The notes under the pieces: model-generated
What the model saw: the letters and a program-made list of their open reading frames with translations, nothing else
Told to the model about the DNA's origin: nothing
Database searches by the model: none
Made by a program: the position numbers and the translations under genes
Origin: Fibrobacter succinogenes
GTDB lineage: Bacteria > Fibrobacterota > Fibrobacteria > Fibrobacterales > Fibrobacteraceae
NCBI GenBank assembly: GCA_902800815.1
Contig: CADCGB010000009.1
Span: 1-64,000, forward strand
Direction: 5' to 3'
Length of the DNA: 64,000 nt
Shown here: in pieces, positions 52,165 to 58,598 of the stretch
Layout: every line of letters starts with the position of its first letter
Position numbering within the stretch: position 1 is the first letter of the stretch

Positions 52165-52997
52165 TTTTCCTTCTCCTGCAGTTTCTTCGCAAACCCTATC
52201 GGGAACAACTGAACATTCAACTGGAACACCGTATCGTCGCCATCGCCTTCCTGCGACAGGCGCAACAGTTCGCTACGGAATTCCTTGATCTTTTCGCGGA
52301 TGAGCGCGATATCGTCCATGTTGAACGTCATGGTCACCGTGCTGATGTCGCGCAGCGGCGGCGTGTGGCGCTCGAGCGATTCGCCCGCGAGGCGGATAGT
52401 CTCTTTCTGGAACGTACGCACGGCCTCGGAGCGCCAGTTTCCACCGGTGCTCACGAAGGTGTCGTTCACCTTCCAGTAGCCGTCCCTATCCTTCGAGATC
52501 ATGTTTAAATCATACAAAAGTTTTACGGCACTCTTTGCCTCTTCCACCGTAATCGGGGGCGTACAGCACTCCGCAAGCCCCTCGTAGTCGTCCTTGAACC
52601 GGCAAATGCCTATAATCGAGCGTATAGAATTGCAGTACCAGTGACGGTAAAACTCGAGCTCCTTCTTCGCGAGCCTCTTCAGGGGGATTCCCTTCAGAAT
52701 CTGCATCTTCTCGTAATGGTTCAAGGCCTCCGCATCGGTCTTCGCGCGCCCAAAGCACACGAGTTCCGTCCAGTAGGCAGTCTCCTTCTCGTCGAGTTCG
52801 AAGAACTCGGCCATCGGCTTCACGAGCGAGAGTGTCAGGTGGATCTTCCCCTGCGATACGCGGAGGAGGTTGCCCGGGTCGGCCCCGAGCTTCATTGCCA
52901 TGTAGCGCCAGGATATGACGGTCTTGCGCTGTTTGAAATCATCAAACGCGTCGCGGATCCATTCACGGTAGTCTGTATATTCGAAAATCGGTTTCAC
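52161..52997 (-). CDS. TIGR02147 family protein (HTH-containing)
   Basis: A 278-residue protein, paralogue of the one at 22146-22985. IFEYTDYREWIRDAF opens it; ISWRYMAMKLGADPGNLLRV and the following QGKIHLTLSLV look like a helix-turn-helix; LNVQLFPIGF ends it. I chose GTG 52997 because AAGGAT is well placed before it and it aligns with the paralogue; an ATG at 53024 adds nine residues. It is likely co-expressed with the lipoprotein, whose CBM11-like domain hints at polysaccharide sensing. This is inference only. Confidence 0.82.
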   Translation of the reverse strand: MKPIFEYTDYREWIRDAFDDFKQRKTVISWRYMAMKLGADPGNLLRVSQGKIHLTLSLVKPMAEFFELDEKETAYWTELVCFGRAKTDAEALNHYEKMQILKGIPLKRLAKKELEFYRHWYCNSIRSIIGICRFKDDYEGLAECCTPPITVEEAKSAVKLLYDLNMISKDRDGYWKVNDTFVSTGGNWRSEAVRTFQKETIRLAGESLERHTPPLRDISTVTMTFNMDDIALIREKIKEFRSELLRLSQEGDGDDTVFQLNVQLFPIGFAKKLQEKEK

Positions 52998-53099
52998 AGA
53001 ATCATCCTTGTCGTTACATCCCACAATACAATAGGTAAGGCAATGCCTGCCAATACCTTAAAAATAAAACTATCGCGGCCCGAAAGGTAGTAGCCGCGG

Positions 53100-53477
53100 C
53101 TAGTCTCCGTTGTGAAAATTTACAACGACATTTTCGGCGCCGGAACATACGGCGGTGAACCTGCACTCGGTGGCACCTTCCGCCCCGGAATTCCCGCAAA
53201 TTCCCTTAAATTCGAGGTTTTCGCCCTTGATATCGAACACGACATCGTAGTCGAGGGATTCGAACTTCGACTCCCGGACGGCCTTCTCGCGCATCAGGAG
53301 CGATGTGACGGATATCACGCAGGCATCCTTCTCGGGGTGGGCCTCCGCGGCCTCCGAAAGGGCATGCCAGTTGAGCTGGATGGGCTTGAAATCCACCTCC
53401 GGCTCCTTGCGGGCACACGACACCGCAAGCAGGGCAGCAAGTGCAACAACCAGCAGGGGGAAAATTTTGCGGGGCAT
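53100..53477 (-). CDS. Small lipoprotein
   Basis: A 125-residue protein with lipobox LAVSC (Cys21). The mature part has four more Cys (ACVIS, GICGNSG, ECRFTAVC), suggesting two disulfides. No family is recognised. It starts 3 bases after the stop of the diguanylate cyclase gene, so it may be made with it and could act on its periplasmic sensor part. Confidence 0.7.
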   Translation of the reverse strand: MPRKIFPLLVVALAALLAVSCARKEPEVDFKPIQLNWHALSEAAEAHPEKDACVISVTSLLMREKAVRESKFESLDYDVVFDIKGENLEFKGICGNSGAEGATECRFTAVCSGAENVVVNFHNGD

Positions 53478-53480
53478 AAG

Positions 53481-54812
53481 CTAGCGGGTCTGGCGCCGGT
53501 AAGTCGCACTCGTCACGCGGTTGCGGCCGCCTTCCTTCGAGGCATACAGGGCCTTGTCCGCACGTTCGAACAGGCGCTTCGGGTCTTCGCCCGCAATCAT
53601 CTCGGAAATGCCGAACGAGCAGGTGATGCGCTGCTGGGTAATGAGCTGTGTGTTCTCGATAGCCACGCGGAGCTTCTCGGCCAGGAACTGCGCATTCTGG
53701 ATGGGCGTCTCGCCACACAGGATAACGAATTCCTCGCCGCCCCAGCGTACCAGGCTGTCGCTGTTGCGGATCTTGCCCTGGATAAGCTTGGTGAGGTTCA
53801 CGAGCACCTCGTCGCCCACGTTGTGGCCGTAGGTGTCGTTCACTTCCTTGAAATGGTCGATGTCCAGGAGCACGAACGAGACCGGACTGCCATTCTTGGT
53901 CAGGTTTTCCTGTTCACGCAAGAGCACGCTACCAAAGCCGGCACGGTTGAGGCAACCCGTGAGCGGGTCGGTACGGCTGGACTTCTCGTACTCGCTCTTC
54001 TCGATTTCGAGGGCGGCCAGGTACTTCTCAAGTTCTTCCTGCTTCTTGCGGTTGGCCGCGCGTTCGCGGTTGTAGTCGAAGAAGCGGATGACGAGGATGA
54101 TGAGGAAGGTCACGAACCAGAGCGCCACCAGGATGGTCACGAGGTCCACCTTCGAAATCTTCTTGCCCTTGAAGCAGAACCCGCGGATTTCAAGCGTACC
54201 GTAACCGAGCGGAGCATTGGTGCCGGTCTGGATTTCGATAAGCGGGATGTTCGAGAGGTCTACGCGTGCCTTGTGCACGTTGATTTCGTTCTGTGCCACC
54301 CACCAGGAAGCCACGCGGAATTCCTGCGGCACGAACACGGCCGGGTAAGTCTCTTCGAGCGGGAAGAACTCCACCTCGTTGAACTTGAGGGAGCCCTCGT
54401 CGCCTTCGCGGTAAAAGTCCGCATCGTAGCCGCGGAAGTAGATACGCACCGTACCTTCGCCGCGGGGCTTGACCCACACGAAGATGCTGTCGAACTTGGA
54501 GAAGTCACGGCCCTTTGTCTTGCCGTCACCAAGCAGAATCTTGACGCCCGCATACGGGTAGGCATAGCCTTCCTTCAGTTCGTAGTCCACGATGATGGAG
54601 GAATCCGTACGCGAGATAGCCACCGCCGAGGAACCGCCGTCGGCACTGTCCGTCTCGGCAATCACGTAGGGGTAGTCAGAAAGGTTCAGGAAAACGATAT
54701 CGTCCAGGCCGTTCTGGTAGGCAAAAAGGGCTATAACCGTCGCGGCAAGCAACACGAAAATCAGGATATTCATCCTGAAAAGGGCATATATCTTTTCCAT
54801 TATCCTAGACAT
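53481..54812 (-). CDS. Membrane diguanylate cyclase (GGDEF) with periplasmic sensor
   Basis: A 443-residue protein. A first membrane segment (about 15-33), a periplasmic beta-rich sensor (about 35-225; FDSIFVWVKPRGEGTVRIYF resembles galactose-binding-like folds), a second segment (about 228-246), a short coiled coil, and a GGDEF domain from about 280. The active-site motif is intact (GGEEF), as is SRTDPLTGCLNRAG. The inhibitory I-site RNSD lies five residues before GGEEF. It should make c-di-GMP in response to an outside signal, likely linked to adhesion. AAGGAAAAT precedes the ATG. Confidence 0.9.
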   Translation of the reverse strand: MSRIMEKIYALFRMNILIFVLLAATVIALFAYQNGLDDIVFLNLSDYPYVIAETDSADGGSSAVAISRTDSSIIVDYELKEGYAYPYAGVKILLGDGKTKGRDFSKFDSIFVWVKPRGEGTVRIYFRGYDADFYREGDEGSLKFNEVEFFPLEETYPAVFVPQEFRVASWWVAQNEINVHKARVDLSNIPLIEIQTGTNAPLGYGTLEIRGFCFKGKKISKVDLVTILVALWFVTFLIILVIRFFDYNRERAANRKKQEELEKYLAALEIEKSEYEKSSRTDPLTGCLNRAGFGSVLLREQENLTKNGSPVSFVLLDIDHFKEVNDTYGHNVGDEVLVNLTKLIQGKIRNSDSLVRWGGEEFVILCGETPIQNAQFLAEKLRVAIENTQLITQQRITCSFGISEMIAGEDPKRLFERADKALYASKEGGRNRVTSATYRRQTR

Positions 54813-54879
54813 AATATTTTCCTTCCAGTAACCCTTGTGGATAAAAAATAAAATATTATGTGAAAAAAAGCACAGACTT

Positions 54880-55944
54880 TTAGCGCGAAAGCCACCCGCC
54901 TAGGCGCCCAACGAGGGGTCTAAGCGTATTCGCGAGTTCCTTTTGGGAGTTTTCGCTCGGATGCCCGTGCAGAGCGGTGTTTTCCGTGTAAACTAGTTTA
55001 TACATAAGGTCGTTGTGACCCGCCGCCTTCTGGTCGTTGTAGATGCTCTCGACCACAGGCGTCAGGGAGTCGTTCGGCCATGTCTTCGTAGAAACAAGCA
55101 GGAACTTTACGCCGGGGTGCAGAGCGCGCAGCTTGTCCAGGAGCTTGGCATATGCCGCCTTGAACTTGTCCGCATCCGCATACGGAGGCTCGCCCTGGAA
55201 ATCGTTGATACCCACGAATACGACCACTACCTGCGGATGGAACGTGCTAAAGTCCCAGCGTTCGGTATTGGGGTCCTGCTCGGGAGCGCCCATCATCGTG
55301 TATTCGTACAAAGTCTCGAGCGTCCATTCCGGCACCATGTTCGCATAGTTGCGCACGAGCCCGCGGCCACTCACCGCATTCACCTGGTAGTCAGCCTTGT
55401 AGCCCTCGGCCAGCAAGAAGGCATAGCTCTTCGAGGCGTTCGTCTTCTCGAACGGGGTACCGTCCTCGGGGCCCTTGCCTTCCACGCCGTACCCGACCGT
55501 GAAGGAATCCCCGATAAACTCGATGCGGCGGCTAGACGCCTTCGGCTTCTCGGCAAAGGAACCCTTCTTGCCGAGGTCGATACCGTGAATGCAGATCTTG
55601 CCCGGATTGGACTCGCTCACCTTCACAAGGCGATAAGTGTGCGGCTTGTTATCCTTCGGGGTCGCAAGCTTTTCCTTCTTGCGGTCGGTCACCGTAAAGT
55701 ACTTCTGCGGCTTGCCGTCAATATAGAAGCGGAACCGAGCCTCGCCCTCTATGTCGAACGTGACCTCGCTTGCAACCGCATTGAACGCGAGCGACGCCGC
55801 GGGAGCACTCGCACACAGGCAGGATTCCTGTACGGACCAGCGGCCGTTCAGGGCGAGGGATTCTTTATCGATGGGCATGGAAGCACCTCCATATACGGTG
55901 GCGGCGAGCACGAAGGCGACCGGCAAGAATAGATTTGTATTCAT
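54880..55944 (-). CDS. Secreted CE2-type carbohydrate esterase (SGNH hydrolase)
   Basis: A 354-residue exported esterase with a signal peptide (MNTNLFLPVAFVLAATVYG). An N-terminal beta-sandwich (about 25-135) precedes an SGNH domain: IEFIGDSFTVGYG (nucleophile Ser), VSGRGLVRNY (Gly), VVFVGINDFQG (Asn) and NTALHGHPSE (His). This two-domain layout is that of CE2 acetyl-xylan esterases, which deacetylate plant polysaccharides and complement the GH10 xylanase. ATG 55944 is chosen since the longer frame would disturb the signal peptide. It diverges from the cytochrome c gene across phased repeats. Confidence 0.85.
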   Translation of the reverse strand: MNTNLFLPVAFVLAATVYGGASMPIDKESLALNGRWSVQESCLCASAPAASLAFNAVASEVTFDIEGEARFRFYIDGKPQKYFTVTDRKKEKLATPKDNKPHTYRLVKVSESNPGKICIHGIDLGKKGSFAEKPKASSRRIEFIGDSFTVGYGVEGKGPEDGTPFEKTNASKSYAFLLAEGYKADYQVNAVSGRGLVRNYANMVPEWTLETLYEYTMMGAPEQDPNTERWDFSTFHPQVVVVFVGINDFQGEPPYADADKFKAAYAKLLDKLRALHPGVKFLLVSTKTWPNDSLTPVVESIYNDQKAAGHNDLMYKLVYTENTALHGHPSENSQKELANTLRPLVGRLGGWLSR

Positions 55945-55990
55945 GGGAAACAAGGTAGAAAGTTCTTTTGCAGGCAAGCAGGCCCACGGA

Positions 55991-56045
55991 TTTACAAACC
56001 GCAATTCGCGGGGTTACGAACCGCGCTTTGCAGGGATACGAACTG
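55991..56045. promoter_or_regulatory. Three direct repeats at exactly 22-base spacing
   Basis: TTACAAACCGC (55991), TTACGAACCGC (56013) and ATACGAACTGC (56035) repeat every 22 bases, about two helical turns. They lie between the CE2 start (55944, minus) and the cytochrome start (56076, plus); relative to a leaderless start at 56076 their centres fall near -80, -58 and -36. This is the layout of an activator or repressor array. Confidence 0.5.
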
Positions 56046-56063
56046 CGCGGACCGCGCGTTTTT

Positions 56064-56075
56064 TATATTCTCTGC
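56064..56075 (+). promoter_or_regulatory. Likely -10 element of leaderless cytochrome c gene
   Basis: TATATT (56064-56069), six bases (CTCTGC), then ATG at 56076, with no Shine-Dalgarno. It is the same geometry as the GSCFA gene at 15681. Confidence 0.45.
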
Positions 56076-56600
56076 ATGCAGATGCGCAAGACACTGTTTA
56101 TCGCGGGATTGCTCGCCACCCTCTACGGGGCGGCAGCGGTAACTGCCGGGGATACCCCGGGAGCGACGCAGGTCGCGCAGGTAAAGTCGCAGGCTAAAGA
56201 TGGCTCGCAGGGCAAGTTGCAGGCAGTAAATGCGCCGGCAGTAAATGCGCCGGAACCCGGGTCGCCAGGAGACACGCTCACCCGCGAGGACAAGCGCATG
56301 GCGTACCTCGTGTACAAACTGCTCGACAAGAAGGGCAAGATAAAGGGAGCGAACATCAAGCGCGGCGCAAAGCTCTTTTACCAGAACTGCAGGCCGTGCC
56401 ACGGCGAGGACGGCCACCGCATAAACTTCAACCCCATGGGAGAGCCCGCCTTTATCGGGCAGCGGGCACGCAACGACATGCCCACGTTCTGGTACCAGAT
56501 GAACTTCGGCGACGAAGACCGCAACATGGAAGCATACTACGACGAACTCACCCTCGACGAGATGAAGGACATCGCGGGCTACGCCCAGACGCTGCCTTAA
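56076..56600 (+). CDS. Exported monohaem cytochrome c
   Basis: A 174-residue periplasmic protein with a signal peptide (RKTLFIAGLLATLYGAAAVTA), a low-complexity linker holding a doubled AVNAP unit, and a C-terminal cytochrome c domain (about 85-174). The haem motif is CRPCH, and the distal Met is probably in FNPMGEP or NDMPTF. This is a class I-like electron carrier. The start at 56076 fits the TATATT-N6-ATG geometry; ATG at 56082 is an alternative. No oxidase or cytochrome maturation gene is in the window. Confidence 0.85.
   Translation: MQMRKTLFIAGLLATLYGAAAVTAGDTPGATQVAQVKSQAKDGSQGKLQAVNAPAVNAPEPGSPGDTLTREDKRMAYLVYKLLDKKGKIKGANIKRGAKLFYQNCRPCHGEDGHRINFNPMGEPAFIGQRARNDMPTFWYQMNFGDEDRNMEAYYDELTLDEMKDIAGYAQTLP
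56222..56251. repeat. Perfect 15-base tandem repeat in the cytochrome linker
   Basis: GGCAGTAAATGCGCC occurs twice with no gap, coding for the doubled AVNAP unit. The identical codons suggest a recent slip. Confidence 0.85.
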
Positions 56601-56657
56601 CACGATGCGATTGCCAACGCCTTGACGGTCGCAGTATTAAACTGCGCCGGCCAAAGA

Positions 56658-58541
56658 CTAGGCGATTTTCTGCATCACCTTGATTTCTTGAATAAACGAA
56701 AGCTGCAGCGGCATTCCCTCTTCGGCACCCTTCTCCTGGATTTCCACGTTCAGGGGTGCCTTCGCGAGGTGCAGTGCATGCACGGTGAACACCAGCTCAC
56801 GCACCTTGTCGGCTCGCTTCGTGGGGTCCTTGACCTTCGCCGCAAGGTAAGTGCCCGTCAGTTTCGCATAACGTAACACCTTCACCAGGTCGAACGAGTC
56901 GAGCTTCTGGTAAACGGAACCGTACTTCGTGGAATCGAGAGCCGACTGCACCGTCGCCTCGTCCACGTCGTCCTTGAGTTCATAGTCCACGTTGCCTTCC
57001 GCAGGCCACGCAATCGCAAACTCCTTGCGCCACTCGTCGGTGGGGGCGCGGTCGCGCTTCTTCGCGGAGCGGTCGGCAAACGGGCAGTACCCGAAACTTT
57101 CCAGGATGCTGAACGCGGTCGGTTCCTTCTTCGGGTCGAGCACGAACCCGTAACCCGGGATATACTCCTCGGCGCATTCCATGAACTGCGGGAAGCGCGT
57201 GAGTTCCCCAAGTATCTTGAGGTCGTCTATCTTGAGGAGGCGGACCGTACGCACCTTCGCACCGTAGAACGAAGCATTCCACTCGCGGAACGTCGAAAGC
57301 ACGTTCTCGGGCGGCTTAATCCAGGCGATAAGCTGTTCCATGTCCGATTCGGGAATATCGCTCTTAAGGCCCGCGATGTAGGTATCCTTCTCGAAGGTAA
57401 AGCAGAGGAAGGCCTCGTCGTTCTTGACCTTCGCAAGGCACGCCACCGTAAACAGCAGTTGCGGAGACATGGAGGCGCTAACCACCAGGTCGAAGTTCGG
57501 GAGCATCGACACCTGCCCCTCGTTCTGCGGGAGTACCGAACTCGCCATCCATTCCTTGCCAATCTCGCTCACCGCGACGGCAGAGACCTTGCCCTGCACG
57601 AACTGGAATTTCAGGAGACCTATGAGCCAGAGTTCGCGCATGGGGCGCGGGAGGTATTCCCAGGCAAGGTGCTTGTTTGACTCGAGAATGCGGCTGGAGG
57701 GGTCCATCACCCAGAACAGGTATGCAGCCTCGCACACGCCGCGCGGTTCGGCAACGCAACGCAGCAGACGCTTCATGTGGAGCGCGTCGTTACGGAAGCG
57801 TGCCTCGAGCCACCAGGTAAGCACGTACTGGTGCAGGCGGAAACCACTCGTACGCAGGAACTCGTACGCCGCCTCGGACGGGTAGAGGAAAGAATTTTCC
57901 TGCTCGAGCCATTCACGCTGCGTAAGGAAACTGAAAATCAGGGCAAGCTCGTTCTCGCCAGCCTTCGCCGAAAGTTTCGTGGCTGCGGTAAAGGCATCGA
58001 GGCAGATCTGGTAACTGCGACGGTTCAGCGTGCCATTCGTATTCACGCGGATCTCGCCACGCTTGGCAAGCGAAAGCACCAGGCAGATATGCCAGGCCAA
58101 AAGGCTCCCGTATTCCTGGAAAGGCTTCGTGGTATCGGGGAATTCCTGCGGTTCGATCTCGAAACTGTGCGCAAAGTCGGTAAAGCCGTGGTACACAGCC
58201 ACGCCCGAGGCCTGCGACCTCCACAGCAGGAACTCGCGGCACATCTGCAAGAGGAAACTGCGAAGTTCCTTGTTCTTTGCCACGGGCACGGTAAGGCGCA
58301 GCTCGTTGTAGGTGAGCCCGCGCGATGCGCTGTGGTACACAAGATTCAGGCAGCGGCGCTGCCACGGTTCCATGTGTGCAAAAAGTTTGGCGACACGATC
58401 CCTGTTCGTATAAAAGCTCAGGACTTCCGACTGGATAAGCGCATTATTCAGGAGTCCCTTCTTACCATATGCCTTGGCATGGACCTCACGCAAAAGAGGC
58501 TTCGACATGCCGTCAAAAAAACTTTTCAAATCAAACATCAT
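56658..58541 (-). CDS. Protein with helicase-associated (XPB/Ssl2-like) domain, no motor
   Basis: A 627-residue cytoplasmic protein. The middle and C-terminal part (about 330-470) reads SMLPNFDLVVSASMSP, LKSDIPESDMEQLIAWI and ENVLSTFREWN, a pattern found in the Helicase_C_3/XPB-Ssl2 N-terminal-like domain often attached to helicases. No Walker A or B motif is seen, so it lacks a motor of its own. The N-terminal 250 residues are helical with winged-helix-like stretches. It lies 57 bases after dinG and may have its own promoter (TAAATTTG at 58567-58560, with GAGGATG before the ATG). Confidence 0.7.
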   Translation of the reverse strand: MMFDLKSFFDGMSKPLLREVHAKAYGKKGLLNNALIQSEVLSFYTNRDRVAKLFAHMEPWQRRCLNLVYHSASRGLTYNELRLTVPVAKNKELRSFLLQMCREFLLWRSQASGVAVYHGFTDFAHSFEIEPQEFPDTTKPFQEYGSLLAWHICLVLSLAKRGEIRVNTNGTLNRRSYQICLDAFTAATKLSAKAGENELALIFSFLTQREWLEQENSFLYPSEAAYEFLRTSGFRLHQYVLTWWLEARFRNDALHMKRLLRCVAEPRGVCEAAYLFWVMDPSSRILESNKHLAWEYLPRPMRELWLIGLLKFQFVQGKVSAVAVSEIGKEWMASSVLPQNEGQVSMLPNFDLVVSASMSPQLLFTVACLAKVKNDEAFLCFTFEKDTYIAGLKSDIPESDMEQLIAWIKPPENVLSTFREWNASFYGAKVRTVRLLKIDDLKILGELTRFPQFMECAEEYIPGYGFVLDPKKEPTAFSILESFGYCPFADRSAKKRDRAPTDEWRKEFAIAWPAEGNVDYELKDDVDEATVQSALDSTKYGSVYQKLDSFDLVKVLRYAKLTGTYLAAKVKDPTKRADKVRELVFTVHALHLAKAPLNVEIQEKGAEEGMPLQLSFIQEIKVMQKIA

Positions 58542-58559
58542 GCATCCTCAATGGGGACG

Positions 58560-58567
58560 CAAATTTA
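58560..58567 (-). promoter_or_regulatory. Bacteroidota-like -7 box upstream of the 56658-58541 gene
   Basis: TAAATTTG on the minus strand, 18 bases before the ATG, fits TAnnTTTG. Here a short leader with GAGG is present, unlike the leaderless cases. Confidence 0.35.
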
Positions 58568-58598
58568 GAAAATATGGCAAGAGGCGTCAAGAAAGCAT

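Noticed and set aside
55991..56045. The 22-base-spaced repeats as a short CRISPR array
   Set aside because: The repeats are only 11 bases, the spacers are partly similar, and no cas gene is near.
56047..56066. GCGCG-GAC-CGCGC followed by T run as a terminator before cytochrome c
   Set aside because: It lies between the likely -35 and -10 positions of that gene, and no plus-strand gene ends upstream; it is kept only as part of the promoter region.
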